From NCBI RefSeq assembly GCF_000379685.1, contig NZ_KB903249.1:1381911-1445910 (forward strand): a stretch of DNA of 64,000 nt. The letters run 5' to 3'. The DNA comes from Catelliglobosispora koreensis DSM 44566 (GTDB lineage Bacteria > Actinomycetota > Actinomycetes > Mycobacteriales > Micromonosporaceae). Below, piece after piece: positions 54,003 through 64,000 of this stretch. Below the pieces are notes generated by a model. That model ran no database searches. It saw only the letters and a list, made by a program, of their open reading frames with translations, and was not told the DNA's origin. A program made the translations under genes and the position numbers. The first letter of the stretch is position 1. Each line of letters opens with the position of its first letter.

Positions 54003-55675
54003 GCCGCGGCCGTGACCGTGACGATGACGACCTGCCGAGGGAAGAGACCGGCTGGCTCGACGATCTACGCAGCGCCAAGAAGTCCGAAGACAGGGTGCCG
54101 GGACGCGCCAAGGGCGGCGGCACCGATCGCTGGTCCAAGCTCAGCGCGCTAAGCGGCGACGACGACCCGCCACCCCCACCGCGTGACCCCGGCCCACGTG
54201 AGCCGCGACGCGAAGAGCCCCGGCGCGAAGACAGCCGCCGTGATGAACCCCGTCGCGACGAGCCCCGCCGCGGCGAGGATGGCCCTGGCCGCCGCCGGGC
54301 GGCTGAGATCGCCAACAGCATGATCGGCCGGCGTGCCCGCGATGACGAGGACACGAGCCGCAGCCCGAGCAGTTTGATTGGGCGGCGAGCGGCCGAAAGG
54401 GACCGCGATCGGGACCGCACGTTCACCGAGCCTCCGGCACGGGAACCCGAGGGCAGGCGCCGCCGCGGCGAGGACACCGAACGGCCCACCCGTGGCCGCC
54501 GGGCCGCACCCGAGGAAGAGCCCACGTTCCCGCGCGAGGACACGACCTTCCCGCGCCGGAGCGGCGATGACCGCCGTGACACCGGCAGCGGCCGCCGTGC
54601 CCGTCCCGAACCCTTCGAGCCACCGCGCACCGATCCCGTCCCTGGCGCCCCGTTGCGCCGCCGCGAGAGCGAGCCTCCGGCCGGTGGCCTGCCACCCGCC
54701 GCGAGCACGAGCCCGTTTAGTCCCGAGGGGCGCCGGGCGCGGTCGATGTTCGCCGGTGGTGGCACCGAGACCCCCGTGTCGCCAGCTCCGCCGTCGCGGG
54801 TGCCAAGCGCGCCGTTCTCACCCGCCGCACCACCGCCGGTAAGCCCAGCTGTGCCACCCGTTCGCCGGGCGCCGGTTGAGCCGATCCTGGCCCCACCGGT
54901 CACGCCGCCGCCCATTGCCCCGCGTCCGCCGATGCCAGACGACGGCACAGGCCCGCGTGCCCGTGGTGGCCTTGCCGCCGGTGTCGAAGCGATCCGCGGC
55001 GCGCGTTCCGAAGTGCGCCGGCAGCTGCGTGAGCAGCAGCGGCTGCGCATGTGGACGCTGATCACCCTGGTCGTCGCGATCGTTGGGGCGCTGCCGTTCT
55101 ACTTCGTGCTCCAGGCGGCCACCCGTGACCCGGTGATCACGTCACTGGACGCCTTGCCCGTGCCATCGTGGGCGGCGGTGTCCAAAGAGGACATCATCAC
55201 CGGCAGCCGCTGGTGCCTCATGGACTGCCGTCTGCGGGAACGCAAGACGAAATCGGCGCAGTCGATCGAGGAGACCGAGAAGGCGTACAAGGACGCGCTC
55301 GTCGCCGCTGGCTGGACGCAGATGACCGATGTGCCCACGTGCGAGGTCGTCGACGGTTACGCCCACACGTGCTGGCGCCGCGATGAGTTCACATTGGACT
55401 TGACGGTCAGCCCGCCTGACTGTGAGGACAAGCTGCACGGGCGGCCGACCATCGCGCCAACGGCCTCGTCTGATCCGTCAGCCGAACCGTCGGCCGGAGT
55501 GCCGGCTTCGGCGAGCGCCGGGCCGCCGCCCAGCGACTGCTCCGGATCCGTTGTCAGCATTAAGGTTTTCAACGCGATCGTGGACGAGCGCCTGCGTGAC
55601 CAGCCGGCGCCAACGGTCGACCCGAACCTCAACGACGAAGACTTGCAGACGACGAGCCCAACCCCGACACCGTGA
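53999..55675 (+). CDS. Membrane protein with long disordered Arg/Asp/Pro-rich cytoplasmic region
   Basis: 558 residues. Residues 1-340 are low complexity: Asp/Arg/Glu-rich with degenerate RRDEP repeats (about 67-94) and two IGRRA boxes, then Pro-rich. One TM (about 351-375) is followed by an outer domain (about 376-500) with paired cysteines ([35 protein letters not shown]) and a Ser/Pro tail. Orientation is inferred from the Cys-rich side being outside. Coupled to rarA by ATGA. No family named; such tails are common in divisome-associated proteins. Confidence 0.7.
   Translation: MSRGRDRDDDDLPREETGWLDDLRSAKKSEDRVPGRAKGGGTDRWSKLSALSGDDDPPPPPRDPGPREPRREEPRREDSRRDEPRRDEPRRGEDGPGRRRAAEIANSMIGRRARDDEDTSRSPSSLIGRRAAERDRDRDRTFTEPPAREPEGRRRRGEDTERPTRGRRAAPEEEPTFPREDTTFPRRSGDDRRDTGSGRRARPEPFEPPRTDPVPGAPLRRRESEPPAGGLPPAASTSPFSPEGRRARSMFAGGGTETPVSPAPPSRVPSAPFSPAAPPPVSPAVPPVRRAPVEPILAPPVTPPPIAPRPPMPDDGTGPRARGGLAAGVEAIRGARSEVRRQLREQQRLRMWTLITLVVAIVGALPFYFVLQAATRDPVITSLDALPVPSWAAVSKEDIITGSRWCLMDCRLRERKTKSAQSIEETEKAYKDALVAAGWTQMTDVPTCEVVDGYAHTCWRRDEFTLDLTVSPPDCEDKLHGRPTIAPTASSDPSAEPSAGVPASASAGPPPSDCSGSVVSIKVFNAIVDERLRDQPAPTVDPNLNDEDLQTTSPTPTP
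54197..54280 (+). repeat. Degenerate in-frame repeat encoding RR-acidic-acidic-P units
   Basis: Five to six units of about 15 bp encode variants of [10 protein letters not shown] and RRDEP (residues 67-94). They are coding repeats within the disordered region, prone to slippage. Confidence 0.6.
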
Positions 55676-55693
55676 CGCAGATACCCCAGGCGG

Positions 55694-55699
55694 TAGGGT
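55694..55699 (+). promoter_or_regulatory. Candidate -10 of the DUF948-DUF6167 genes
   Basis: TAGGGT lies exactly 6 nt before ATG 55706, the leaderless arrangement; alaS may be partly driven from here. Confidence 0.45.
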
Positions 55700-55705
55700 T
55701 TTCCC

Positions 55706-56164
55706 ATGTCCTTGTCTGGAGGCGAAATCGCGGGGCTGATCGCGGCCGGCGCGTTCCTGATGCTTGTCGTTGTGCTCGCCGTGCCCATCTTGCGGCTGAG
55801 GCACACGGTTGACCAGGCGACTGAGGCGCTGAAACAGGTCAATGAGCGTACGGGTCCGATGCTCGACAACGTGAACCTGACCGTCGACAACGTGAACACG
55901 GCGCTCGGCCAGTTCCAGACCTCGCTCGATGGTGTCAACGTGCAGCTGGCCCGGGTCGATGTGATGACCCAGCACGTCAGCGCGGCCACCGCCAATGTGG
56001 CCAACCTTGTCAATGTGGCGACCAGTGCGGCCGCCAACCCGCTGGTGAAAGCGGCCGCGTTCACCTATGGCGTGCGCAAAGCGACGAACAAGCGCAAGGC
56101 AGCCGACGAGGACCAGGCCGTCCGCGACGAGCTGCGCGCACGCAAGCGCACGCGAAGGGGCTAA
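55706..56164 (+). CDS. DUF948 family protein
   Basis: 152 residues: one N-terminal TM (about 8-30), then a long helix with a repeated pattern (NVNLTVDNVNTALGQFQTSLDGV) typical of DUF948/methyl-accepting-like coiled coils, and a basic C terminus (RARKRTRRG). Function unknown. It is regularly found with the next gene directly upstream of alaS in actinobacteria. Leaderless by -10 spacing. Confidence 0.88.
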   Translation: MSLSGGEIAGLIAAGAFLMLVVVLAVPILRLRHTVDQATEALKQVNERTGPMLDNVNLTVDNVNTALGQFQTSLDGVNVQLARVDVMTQHVSAATANVANLVNVATSAAANPLVKAAAFTYGVRKATNKRKAADEDQAVRDELRARKRTRRG

Positions 56165-56167
56165 GTC

Positions 56168-56467
56168 ATGATCCGGCGTTTGCTGTGGCTCGGAGCGGGA
56201 ATCGGCATCGGTGTGATGGTGGTGCGCTTCGTGTCCAAGAAGCTCAGTCCCACGGGCCTGGCCACGACCGCTGGTGAGACGATTGGCGCGGCGGCTGGTT
56301 CGGTGCGCGGATTGTTCGACGACATCGCTGAGGCCACGGCCGACCGCGAATACGAGATCCGAAGCGCGTTCGCCGAGGGGCTGGCCCTGGATACCCCGGA
56401 TTTGCCGTGGGCACATGGGGTCGGCGAGAGATTTGGGAAGTTCAAGCAGCAATTAGAGGGTGAATAG
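56168..56467 (+). CDS. DUF6167-type small membrane protein
   Basis: 99 residues, starting 3 nt after the DUF948 stop. N-terminal hydrophobic segment (MIRRLLWLGAGIGIGVMVVRF), then a short helix-rich cytoplasmic part (GSVRGLFDDIAEATADREYEIRSA across about 44-67). Conserved companion of DUF948 before alaS; function unknown. alaS starts 6 nt later. Confidence 0.8.
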   Translation: MIRRLLWLGAGIGIGVMVVRFVSKKLSPTGLATTAGETIGAAAGSVRGLFDDIAEATADREYEIRSAFAEGLALDTPDLPWAHGVGERFGKFKQQLEGE

Positions 56468-56473
56468 CAAGCG

Positions 56474-59146
56474 ATGAGGACAGCGGAAGTAAAGCGGCGG
56501 TTCCTGGCGCACTTCGAAGCTAACGGCCACACGGTCGTGCCGAGCGCCCCCTTGCCCGCTATCGATGACCCGAACTTGCTGTTCATCAACGCTGGCATGG
56601 TGCAGTTCGTGCCCTACTTCCTGGGCCAGCAGGCGCCGCCGTTCAAGCGGGCCGCCAGCGTGCAGAAGTGCATCCGTACCCCGGATATCGACGAGGTCGG
56701 CAAGACGAGCCGTCACGGCACCTTCTTCCAGATGAACGGCAACTTCTCCTTCGGCGACTACTTCAAGGAGCTGGCGATCCCGCTGGCCTGGGAGCTGTCG
56801 GTCAAGCCGGTCAGCGAAGGTGGCTATGGCCTCGACCCGGAACGAATCTGGGCGACGGTCTACCTCGACGACGACGAGTCGATTGAGATCTGGAAGAAGA
56901 CCGGCATGCCCGCTGAGCGCATCGTGCGCCGCGGCAAGAAGGACAACTACTGGTCGATGGGCATCCCTGGCCCGGCCGGCCCGTGCTCGGAGATCTACTA
57001 CGACCGCGGCGCCGAATACGGCAAGGAGGGCGGGCCAGAAGTCGACGAGGATCGTTACCTCGAATTCTGGAACAACGTCTTCATGCAGTACGAGATCACC
57101 AACGTGCGGTCGAAAGAAGAGTTCGACGTCGTCGGTGAGCTGCCCGCCAAGAACATCGACACCGGCATGGGTCTGGAACGCATGGCGTCGATCCTGCAGG
57201 GCGTCGACAACATGTATGAGATCGACGAGATCCGCCCCCTGATCGACCGTGCCTGTGAACTGACCGGCAAGCGTTACGGCCAGGCTGTGTCCAAAGTGGC
57301 CAGTGAGTCGCACCCCGACGATGTGCGGTTGCGTGTTGTCGCTGACCACGTGCGCACGTCACTGATGCTCATCGGGGATGGGGTCACGCCGTCCAACGAG
57401 GGCCGCGGTTATGTGCTGCGCCGCATCATGCGCCGGGCTATCCGTGCGATGCGCCTGCTCGGTTACGAGGACCCGGCGCTGCCGCAGCTGCTCCCGGTGG
57501 CGCGCGACAGCATGGCACCGTCGTATCCGGAGCTCGCTGAGGAGTTCGACCGCATCAGCTCTTACGCCTATGCCGAGGAGGAGGCGTTCCGCGCCACGCT
57601 GCGCGCGGGAACCACCATTTTGGACACGGCTATCGCCGACACCAAGAAAGCCGGCGCGGCAACATTAAAAGGCGACCAGGCGTTCCAGCTGCACGACACC
57701 TATGGCTTCCCGATCGACCTCACCCTGGAGATCGCCGCGGAGCAGGGCCTAAACGTGGACACCGAAGGCTTCCGGCGCCTGATGGCCGAGCAGCGGACCC
57801 GTGCCAAGAAGGACGCCGCGGCCCGCAAGAGCGGTCACGCCGACCTGTCGGCCTACCGCGGCTCTCTGGAGCTCGGGGGAGCGGTCGAGTTCACTGGCTA
57901 CACCGAGATCACGCGTGAGTCGCGGGTGCGTTCGCTCATCGGCACGACCGGGGCGATCGAAGCCGCTGGCGAGGGACAGATCGTCGAGCTGGTGCTTGAC
58001 GCGACACCGTTCTACGCCGAAGGCGGCGGCCAGCAGCCCGACCTGGGCATCATCACGGTCGGCGGCGGCCGCGCCCAGGTGCTCGACGTGCAACAGCCGG
58101 TGCCAGGACTGATCGTCCACAAAGTACAGATCCTCAGCGGTGAAGTGCGCGCGGGCGAGACAGGTTTCGCTGAGATCGACGTGGACCGGCGTAAGGCCAT
58201 CTCCCGGGCGCACACGGCGACCCACCTCGTGCACCAGACGATGCGTAACTTCCTCGGCGAGTCAGCGACCCAGGCCGGATCGCTGAACGCGCCTGGCCGG
58301 CTGCGGTTTGACTTCAACACCCCGCAGGCCGTCCCGGCTGCTGTGCTGCACGATGTCGAGCAGCAGATCAACGAGGTGCTCATGCAGGACCTCGAGGTGC
58401 GCGCGTTCGTCACGTCGCAGGCTGAAGCGCGGGCGATGGGTGCGATGGCGTTGTTCGGCGAGAAGTATGGCGATCAGGTGCGCGTCGTCGAGGTCGGCGA
58501 CTACGCCCGTGAGCTGTGCGGCGGAACGCACACCGCCAGAAGCGGTCACCTGGGCCTGGTGAAGATTCTGTCCGAGGCGTCGATCGGTTCTGGCGTACGA
58601 CGGGTCGAAGCGCTCGTGGGCATGGACGCCTTCCGGCACCTGGCCAAGGAGCACCTGCTGGTGTCGCGGCTGGCTGAGCTTTACCGCGTGCCTAACGACC
58701 AGGTCGCCGACCGGGTGGAGCAGACCGTGGCACAGCTGCGCGACGCCGAACGTGAGCTGGAGAAGTTGCGCGCGCAGCTCGTCCTCGGTGGCGCGGCCGC
58801 GCTGGCAGCCGAAGCCAAGGACATCCGGGGCGTGGCTTACGTGGGCACGGAAGCTCCCGAGGGCGCTGCCGTCAACGATGTGCGCACGCTGGCTCAGGAG
58901 ATCCGGGGCAAGATCAACGGTCCTGCGGTCGTCGCTGTGGCGTCGCGTGCGAACGGGAAGTCAAGCCTGATCGTCGCCATCAACCCGGCGGCGAAGAGTA
59001 AGGGAATTTCCGCGGCTGACCTGGTCAAGGGCGCCTTGTCGGGCCGGGGCGGCGGCAACGCCGATCTGGCGCAGGGCGGCGGTTTGCCAGCCGAGGAAGC
59101 ACCGAAGCTACTGGCATCGGTGGAGCGGGCGCTCGGCGACCTCTAA
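56474..59146 (+). CDS. alaS: Alanine--tRNA ligase
   Basis: 890 residues. Class II core at the N terminus ([40 protein letters not shown]), tRNA-recognition domain, editing domain with the zinc-binding HTATH and CGGTH motifs, and a C-terminal oligomerisation and tRNA-elbow domain. It charges tRNA-Ala and removes mischarged Ser or Gly. ATG 56474 follows a weak RBS; coupled downstream to ruvX by TAATG. Confidence 0.97.
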   Translation: MRTAEVKRRFLAHFEANGHTVVPSAPLPAIDDPNLLFINAGMVQFVPYFLGQQAPPFKRAASVQKCIRTPDIDEVGKTSRHGTFFQMNGNFSFGDYFKELAIPLAWELSVKPVSEGGYGLDPERIWATVYLDDDESIEIWKKTGMPAERIVRRGKKDNYWSMGIPGPAGPCSEIYYDRGAEYGKEGGPEVDEDRYLEFWNNVFMQYEITNVRSKEEFDVVGELPAKNIDTGMGLERMASILQGVDNMYEIDEIRPLIDRACELTGKRYGQAVSKVASESHPDDVRLRVVADHVRTSLMLIGDGVTPSNEGRGYVLRRIMRRAIRAMRLLGYEDPALPQLLPVARDSMAPSYPELAEEFDRISSYAYAEEEAFRATLRAGTTILDTAIADTKKAGAATLKGDQAFQLHDTYGFPIDLTLEIAAEQGLNVDTEGFRRLMAEQRTRAKKDAAARKSGHADLSAYRGSLELGGAVEFTGYTEITRESRVRSLIGTTGAIEAAGEGQIVELVLDATPFYAEGGGQQPDLGIITVGGGRAQVLDVQQPVPGLIVHKVQILSGEVRAGETGFAEIDVDRRKAISRAHTATHLVHQTMRNFLGESATQAGSLNAPGRLRFDFNTPQAVPAAVLHDVEQQINEVLMQDLEVRAFVTSQAEARAMGAMALFGEKYGDQVRVVEVGDYARELCGGTHTARSGHLGLVKILSEASIGSGVRRVEALVGMDAFRHLAKEHLLVSRLAELYRVPNDQVADRVEQTVAQLRDAERELEKLRAQLVLGGAAALAAEAKDIRGVAYVGTEAPEGAAVNDVRTLAQEIRGKINGPAVVAVASRANGKSSLIVAINPAAKSKGISAADLVKGALSGRGGGNADLAQGGGLPAEEAPKLLASVERALGDL

Positions 59147-59589
59147 TGCGGGGTGTCAGACTGGGCGTCGACGTTGGCCAGGTCCGGATCGGGGTCGCGA
59201 AAAGCGATCCCGATGGGATTCTGGCTACTCCGATAAAAACCATAAAACGCGACAATTCGGACACCCTGGCGGTCCCAGCCGATATGGTCGAGCTGGCCCA
59301 GTTGGTTGATGAGCATGAAAGTGTGGAAGTCGTGCTTGGATTGCCGATTGACCTGGCAGGTCGTGTTGGACCGGCGGCGATCCACGTTCGGGCATATGCG
59401 GACAAGCTCGCCCAAGTCATCGCGCCAGTGCCGGTCGTGCTGACTGACGAGAGGATGTCAACTGTCGCGGCGACCCGTAGGCTCTCGGATCGGGGCGTGA
59501 AAGGGAGACGCCAGCGTGCGGTCGTCGACCAGGCGGCCGCTGTGGAGATCCTGCAGAGTTGGCTCGACGCGCAGCGGAGGCAAGGATGA
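59146..59589 (+). CDS. ruvX: Holliday junction resolvase-like RuvX (YqgF)
   Basis: 147 residues with RNase H fold: LGVDVGQVRIGVAKSD (about 6-21) supplies the first Asp, VVLGLPIDLAGRVG the middle, and LTDERMSTVAA with VDQAAAVEILQSWL the end. Bacterial members mature 16S rRNA and were first named as putative resolvases. Start overlaps the alaS stop; stop overlaps mltG by 4 nt (ATGA). Confidence 0.93.
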   Translation: MRGVRLGVDVGQVRIGVAKSDPDGILATPIKTIKRDNSDTLAVPADMVELAQLVDEHESVEVVLGLPIDLAGRVGPAAIHVRAYADKLAQVIAPVPVVLTDERMSTVAATRRLSDRGVKGRRQRAVVDQAAAVEILQSWLDAQRRQG

Positions 59590-60812
59590 TGATCGATGAC
59601 CTGGACTTCGCGTTTGATGAGCACGATGACCGGGGGCGGCACAGGCGAGGCCGTGCGCCACAGCGAAGCAGCAAGAAAAAGAAGAAAAAGAAAAAGGGCC
59701 GTTCCGTGTTCGCCCTTTTGCTCACCTTCCTGCTCCTAGGAGGGCTCGGGCTCGGCGGATACATCGGCTACAAGGAGTTCACCGAGCGGTTCACGACACC
59801 TGACTATGCGGGCCAGGGTCTGGAAGAAACGGCTCAGGTAGAGATCAAGACCGGCGCGACGCAGGCCGATATCGCCAACGCCTTGCACAAGGCAGACATC
59901 ATCAAGAGCCCCAAGGCTTTTGTTGAGGCGGGCCTGCGCAACGAAGACGCGCTGAAGATCCAGCCGGGGTTCTACAAGCTCCGCAAGCAGATGAGCGGCG
60001 ACGCGGCGGTTACCGCCCTGCTCGACCCGAAGAACCGTGTGGTCAACGGGGTCACCATTCAAGAGGGCCTGATCACGCTCGAGATCTTCGCGTTGCTCTC
60101 CAAAGAGCTGAACATCCCGGTCGAAGACTTTAAGAAGGCAGCCGAGGACCCGGTGAAACTCGGTGTCCCCGAGTGGTGGTTCACGCGCAAGGACGGCAAG
60201 CCCGTCACCAAGTCCATCGAGGGTTTCCTTTTCCCCGCGACATATGAGTTCGCGCCGAAGGAAACCGCCGAAAGCGCGCTCAAGAAGATGGTCAACAAGT
60301 TCAACACTGTCGTCGGCCAGCTGAAGTTCGCTGACCGCGCGCAGAACGAGCGCAAGATCTCGCCGTTGGAGGCGCTGATCACCGCGTCGATTGTCGAAGC
60401 CGAGGTCAACAAGGCCGACGACATGCCCAAGACCTCGCGGGCCATCTACAACCGGGTCTACAACAACGACTTGTGGCAGCGCGGCATGGAAGTCGACGCG
60501 GCGTTCAACTACAAGTTCAAGCTGGACGGCAAGGACCCCAAGCACTCCAACGAGTTGCTGCGCAGCGAGCTCAACAACGCCAGCAACCCGTACAACACGT
60601 ACCGCAATAAGGGCCTGACGCCGACGCCGATCGGCAACCCGGGAGAGAACGCGCTCAAGGCGGCCATCGATCCGGCCGTGGGCAAGTTCATCTACTGGGT
60701 GGCAGTCGACCAGCAGGGCACCACGCTGTTCGCGGAGACCGACTCGCAGCACTGCGCCAACATCAACATCGGCATCAAGAACGGCTTCCTCGCGAGCAGT
60801 GCTCGGTGCTAA
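59586..60812 (+). CDS. mltG: Endolytic murein transglycosylase MltG
   Basis: 408 residues. A basic cytoplasmic N terminus with eight consecutive lysines, one TM (about 42-64), a LysM-like region, and the YceG catalytic domain with Glu271 in ASIVEAEV and the later NPYNTY and GLTPTPIGNPG motifs. It cleaves nascent glycan chains at the outer face. ATG 59586 (of two adjacent ATGs) has GGAGG 5 nt upstream. Part of the alaS-ruvX-mltG-aroE operon. Confidence 0.94.
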   Translation: MMIDDLDFAFDEHDDRGRHRRGRAPQRSSKKKKKKKKGRSVFALLLTFLLLGGLGLGGYIGYKEFTERFTTPDYAGQGLEETAQVEIKTGATQADIANALHKADIIKSPKAFVEAGLRNEDALKIQPGFYKLRKQMSGDAAVTALLDPKNRVVNGVTIQEGLITLEIFALLSKELNIPVEDFKKAAEDPVKLGVPEWWFTRKDGKPVTKSIEGFLFPATYEFAPKETAESALKKMVNKFNTVVGQLKFADRAQNERKISPLEALITASIVEAEVNKADDMPKTSRAIYNRVYNNDLWQRGMEVDAAFNYKFKLDGKDPKHSNELLRSELNNASNPYNTYRNKGLTPTPIGNPGENALKAAIDPAVGKFIYWVAVDQQGTTLFAETDSQHCANINIGIKNGFLASSARC

Positions 60813-61630
60813 TGCTCAAACGGGCGGCGGTGCTCGGCAAACCTGTCGGGCACTCGCTGTCGCCCGTGCTGCATAACGCTGGCTACGCCGCGGCTGGGCT
60901 GTTCGACTGGGCGCCCTATGAGGCGATCGAGGTCGATGAGCCGGCGCTGGCAGGTTTCGTCGAAGGGCTCGGCCCTGAGTGGGCCGGGCTCTCGCTCACC
61001 ATGCCGCTCAAGGAAGTCGCGCTGACCGTGGCGACCTCCGTCAGCGACATCGCCACCGCCGTCGGCGCGGCCAACACTTTGGCCCGTCGTGACGGTGGCT
61101 GGTTCGCTGACAACACCGACGTGCCAGGCATGGTCGAGGCCTTGCGCACCCACGGGGGCGTGGAAAAACCTTCCTCCATCGCCGTGCTCGGGGGAGGGGG
61201 CACCGCTAGGGCCGCCCTTGGTGCCGCATCTTTATTGGGTACTCGCAAAGTCGTCCTGTTCGCCCGAAGGCCCGAGGCGGCCGCCGAGCTGAACCCGGTC
61301 GCCGAAGCACTTGGCCTGAGCCTGTCGCTGCAAACCTGGCCCGGCCTGGCGCGGTGCACGATGCATGACGTGGTCATTTCGACCGTGCCCAAGGGTGTTC
61401 TCGACACCGCGCCGCTGCCGTGGCGACCGTCCACTGTGGTCTTTGACGTCGTCTACGACCCGTGGCCCACGCCGTTCGCCGCTGGGGCACAGGACGCCGG
61501 CTGCCGCATCGTGTCCGGATTGGACCTCCTGCACGCACAGGCCCTCGGCCAGTTCGAGCTTTTCACGGGCGTCAAAGCCCCCGCGGCCGAGATGCGCGCC
61601 GCGCTAGATGCCGCTGTCGCCACTCGCTAA
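60812..61630 (+). CDS. aroE: Shikimate dehydrogenase
   Basis: 272 residues reducing 3-dehydroshikimate with NADPH. Shikimate-binding HSLSPVLHNAG (14-24), catalytic Lys67 (TMPLKE) and Asp103 (NTDVPG) are present, and the nucleotide-binding loop is VLGGGGTARAAL. ATG 60812 overlaps the mltG stop in TAATG. Its end overlaps the convergent deacetylase gene by 4 nt. aroC and aroK follow beyond that gene. Confidence 0.95.
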   Translation: MLKRAAVLGKPVGHSLSPVLHNAGYAAAGLFDWAPYEAIEVDEPALAGFVEGLGPEWAGLSLTMPLKEVALTVATSVSDIATAVGAANTLARRDGGWFADNTDVPGMVEALRTHGGVEKPSSIAVLGGGGTARAALGAASLLGTRKVVLFARRPEAAAELNPVAEALGLSLSLQTWPGLARCTMHDVVISTVPKGVLDTAPLPWRPSTVVFDVVYDPWPTPFAAGAQDAGCRIVSGLDLLHAQALGQFELFTGVKAPAAEMRAALDAAVATR

Positions 61631-62475
61631 CCGCGCCGGCTGAGCAGATCAGACAGTTTGACGGGAGTCAGGCCCTTCTTGGCTAGACCCTCAAGGATCG
61701 GGCCCAGGGCTTCATCGGTGTACTGAGCGTTGGCCTCGGTAACGTGCAAAATGATGATCGAGCCGGCCTTCACCTGACTCAGGACCGCGTCGACGATCGG
61801 CCGGGAAGCGGTCGCGAACGGGTCGCCCGAGATGACATCGCCATCCACGACAGTCACGCCCAGCGGGGCGAGCGCGGTTAACGCGGCCGTGTCGTGGCAC
61901 AGCCCGGGAAAGCGGAAGTAGCGGGTCTGGTTACCGCCAAATTCACTGAGCACCTCAAACGTCTTCGCCGCGTCACTAGTCAGTTCCGTGCGCGGCAACT
62001 GCGGCAGCGAGTAGCAGTTCGGCGTATAGGCCGAGTGCTTGTAGGTGTGATTGGCGATCTCGAATCGGTTCTCGGCGGCAATGCGGCGCGTGTGCTCGGG
62101 ATACCGCTTGGCCCATAGGCCGGTGATGAAGAACGTGGCCGGGATCTGCCGCTCCTGCAACATGTCCAGGATCTTCACGTTGACGAACGAGGCGCTGGTG
62201 TTCTTCAGCATCACCTCGGTCATGTCAGCGTCAAACGTGAGCGCCACGACTTGACGCTCCCGTGAGCCGTGGCTGACGACCGGCGGGTTGTGGCCGACCG
62301 TTGTCGCCCCCGCAACGGAAACCGCCGCCTCAGAAGGCGACGGTTTGGCTTTCGGCGATCGCTCGGCGGCGACCGGCGTTAACGACGGTGCCGGCTCGGG
62401 CGGCATGGTGTTGCAGCCAGTCAGGAAAACGGCACCAAGGCATAGCGAGATGATCCCCCGTAGACGCACCGGCAC
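61627..62475 (-). CDS. Polysaccharide deacetylase lipoprotein
   Basis: 282 residues. The lipobox LTGC (Cys21) marks it as a lipoprotein; a Pro/Ser-rich spacer follows. The NodB-type domain (about 75-280) has TFDADM (Asp82, Asp84 in place of the usual TFDDG) and HTYKH (His143, His147) as metal ligands, plus RFPGLCHD and SIIILHV. It should remove acetyl groups from cell-wall or extracellular glycan. Start GTG 62475. It interrupts the aroE-aroC order on the opposite strand. Confidence 0.9.
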   Translation of the reverse strand: MPVRLRGIISLCLGAVFLTGCNTMPPEPAPSLTPVAAERSPKAKPSPSEAAVSVAGATTVGHNPPVVSHGSRERQVVALTFDADMTEVMLKNTSASFVNVKILDMLQERQIPATFFITGLWAKRYPEHTRRIAAENRFEIANHTYKHSAYTPNCYSLPQLPRTELTSDAAKTFEVLSEFGGNQTRYFRFPGLCHDTAALTALAPLGVTVVDGDVISGDPFATASRPIVDAVLSQVKAGSIIILHVTEANAQYTDEALGPILEGLAKKGLTPVKLSDLLSRRG

Positions 62476-62549
62476 ATCTTGGCAGAGCGTCGCTGTGGCG
62501 TGGGGGCCGGCGGGGGAGTCTCACGTCGTGGGCATGAAAGACTGGTCGG

Positions 62550-63728
62550 GTGTTGCGTTGGTTGACAGCAGGGGAATCCCACGGGCCGGCATTGGTGGCG
62601 GTCCTCGATGGGATCCCGGCTGGCGTGGAAGTGACTTCAGCCCAGATCGGCCGGGAGCTCGCGCGGCGGCGGCTCGGCTATGGCCGGGGTGCGCGGATGG
62701 CGTTTGAGCAGGACGTCGTGACGATCATCGGCGGCGTACGCCATGGGGTCACGCTCGGCAGCCCGGTCGCCATCGAGGTGGGCAACTCGGAGTGGCCGAA
62801 GTGGGAAACCGTCATGGCGGCTGACCCGGTCGACCCCGAGCTGCTGGCGAAGCAGGCCCGCAACGCTCCACTGACGCGTCCCCGCCCGGGCCACGCCGAC
62901 CTCGCCGGCATGCAGAAGTATGGCCACACCGACGCCAGGCCGATCCTCGAGCGCGCTAGCGCGCGGGAGACAGCGGCCCGTGTCGCGGTTGGCACCGTGG
63001 CGAAAGCGTTGCTAAAGCAGGCCCTGGGCATCGAGATCGTGTCACACGTGGTCGAGCTCGGCTCGGTCGCGGCCAAGCCCGGTTTGGTCGCCCGCCCCGA
63101 AGACGAAGAGCGTATCGACGCCGATCCCTTGCGCTGTCTCGACCCGGAAGCGAGCGCCCGCATGGTCGCCGAGGTCGACGCCGCCAAGAAGGACGCCGAC
63201 ACCCTAGGCGGCATCGTGGAGGTGCTCGCCTACGGCGTGCCGCCGGGCCTAGGCAGCCACACCCAGTGGGACCGCAAGCTCGACGCCCGCATCGCCACCG
63301 CGCTCATGTCCATTCAGGCCATCAAAGGTGTCGAAATCGGCGACGCGTTCACCCAAGCGCGCTCCCGCGGCTCGGTCGCCCACGACGAGATCGTGCCTAC
63401 GGCAACGGGCGTCAAGCGCGTGACGGACCGCGCGGGGGGCCTGGAAGGCGGGATCACGAGCGGCGAGCCACTGCGCGTGCGTGCCGCTATGAAGCCCATC
63501 TCGTCGCTGAACCGCGCACTGTCCACTGTGGACATCACGACCGGCGAGGCGGCGACCGCGATCAACCAGCGTTCCGATGTCTGTGCCGTTCCGGCCGCCG
63601 CGATCGTCGCCGAAGCCATGCTGGCACTGGTGCTCGCCGAAGCCGCGACAGAGAAGTTCGGCGGGGACTCCGTCGCCGAGATCAAGCGAAACCTTCAGGG
63701 GTACCTAGAGAACCTGGTGATCTCATGA
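62550..63728 (+). CDS. aroC: Chorismate synthase
   Basis: 392 residues converting EPSP to chorismate with reduced [23 protein letters not shown] at the N terminus, [14 protein letters not shown], the [14 protein letters not shown] segment, and GSVAHDEI are the conserved FMN/EPSP-binding motifs, and [12 protein letters not shown] ends the active site. GTG 62550 begins the family N terminus with no clear RBS. ATGA overlap with aroK. Confidence 0.97.
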   Translation: MLRWLTAGESHGPALVAVLDGIPAGVEVTSAQIGRELARRRLGYGRGARMAFEQDVVTIIGGVRHGVTLGSPVAIEVGNSEWPKWETVMAADPVDPELLAKQARNAPLTRPRPGHADLAGMQKYGHTDARPILERASARETAARVAVGTVAKALLKQALGIEIVSHVVELGSVAAKPGLVARPEDEERIDADPLRCLDPEASARMVAEVDAAKKDADTLGGIVEVLAYGVPPGLGSHTQWDRKLDARIATALMSIQAIKGVEIGDAFTQARSRGSVAHDEIVPTATGVKRVTDRAGGLEGGITSGEPLRVRAAMKPISSLNRALSTVDITTGEAATAINQRSDVCAVPAAAIVAEAMLALVLAEAATEKFGGDSVAEIKRNLQGYLENLVIS

Positions 63729-64000
63729 AGCCCATCGCCGTGCTCGTTGGCCCGCCAGGGGCTGGCAAGACCACCGTCGGCACCCTGCTCGCCGAGTCCA
63801 GGGGAGTGTCCTTTCGCGACACCGACGCCGATATCGAGCAAGGCGTGGGCAAGCCGATTCCGGAGATCTTCGTCGACGAAGGTGAAGAGCACTTCCGCGC
63901 GCTCGAACGAGCCGCGGTCCGCAACGCACTGTCCACTCACGACGGTGTGCTCGCCCTTGGCGGCGGCGCGATCCTCGCCCCAGAGACCCGCCAACTCCTG
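63725..64000 (+). CDS. aroK: Shikimate kinase (partial; cut by window end)
   Basis: 92 codons are present of about 170. The P-loop [12 protein letters not shown] (about 8-19), the shikimate-binding DTDADIE (about 32-38) and FRALER, and the GGGAIL segment are visible. It phosphorylates shikimate with ATP. The start overlaps the aroC stop, so aroC-aroK form one unit. Confidence 0.95.
   Translation, partial: MKPIAVLVGPPGAGKTTVGTLLAESRGVSFRDTDADIEQGVGKPIPEIFVDEGEEHFRALERAAVRNALSTHDGVLALGGGAILAPETRQLL

Noticed and set aside
54197-54280. Repeat array resembling a CRISPR or minisatellite
   Set aside because: Units are about 15 bp, in frame and lie within a coding region; no spacers.

Overview
The window is a compact, GC-rich actinobacterial chromosome segment. 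Gene order (thrS, HIT, pgsA, patA, pimA, pdxS, pdxT, yebC; then ruvCAB, yajC, secD, secF, apt, rel, cyclophilins, MBL hydrolase, hisS; then aspS, rarA, alaS, ruvX, mltG, aroE, aroC, aroK) follows the conserved actinobacterial backbone. Phosphatidylinositol mannoside genes, a mycothiol-type DinB-fold gene, many GTG starts and many leaderless starts (TANNNT hexamer 6-7 nt before the start codon) agree with this. A mycelial or Pseudonocardiales-like actinomycete is my best guess; it is an inference from gene order and style, not from a search.

Layout. 1-4.6 kb: 5'-part of a cyclopropane-fatty-acid synthase gene, a secreted subtilisin-like protease with a TrmB/LuxR-like regulator directly behind it, and a CorA transporter. 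4.7-16.6 kb: thrS and the phosphatidylinositol/PIM pathway (PI-phosphate synthase, acyltransferase PatA, mannosyltransferase PimA), pyridoxal phosphate synthase PdxST and YebC, interrupted by VOC and DCC genes and an inverted EF-G-like gene. 16.6-29.6 kb: an accessory block with a septum-formation-type protein, an RCK-RyR membrane protein convergent with an unusual membrane protein, PolX, DUF2461, DUF72, a flavin-type oxidase, a secreted trypsin-like protease, a frameshifted tandem VOC gene and an MFS/TetR efflux pair with a perfect 19-bp operator. 29.6-42.4 kb: RuvABC, the SecDF-YajC module, Apt, Rel, two membrane-anchored cyclophilins, an MBL hydrolase and HisRS. 42.4-47.1 kb: a GH3 enzyme, a two-component system, a small exported protein and a putatively sortase-anchored LPMO. 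47.2-64 kb: AspRS, a HTH/TPR regulator, LtrA, GNAT, RarA, a disordered membrane protein, DUF948/DUF6167, AlaRS, RuvX, MltG, AroE, a polysaccharide-deacetylase lipoprotein, AroC and the start of AroK.

No tRNA, rRNA, IS element, phage gene or CRISPR array was seen, and no gene-free stretch exceeds 300 bases. Convergent genes usually abut or overlap; the three convergent pairs with space between them each carry a strong hairpin terminator. Four tightly spaced divergent pairs appear to be driven from overlapping, symmetric -10 elements. The best candidates for new biology are the RCK-RyR protein with its convergent neighbour (17.2-20.0 kb), these bidirectional leaderless promoters, and the hairpin/short-ORF leader of the LtrA gene.
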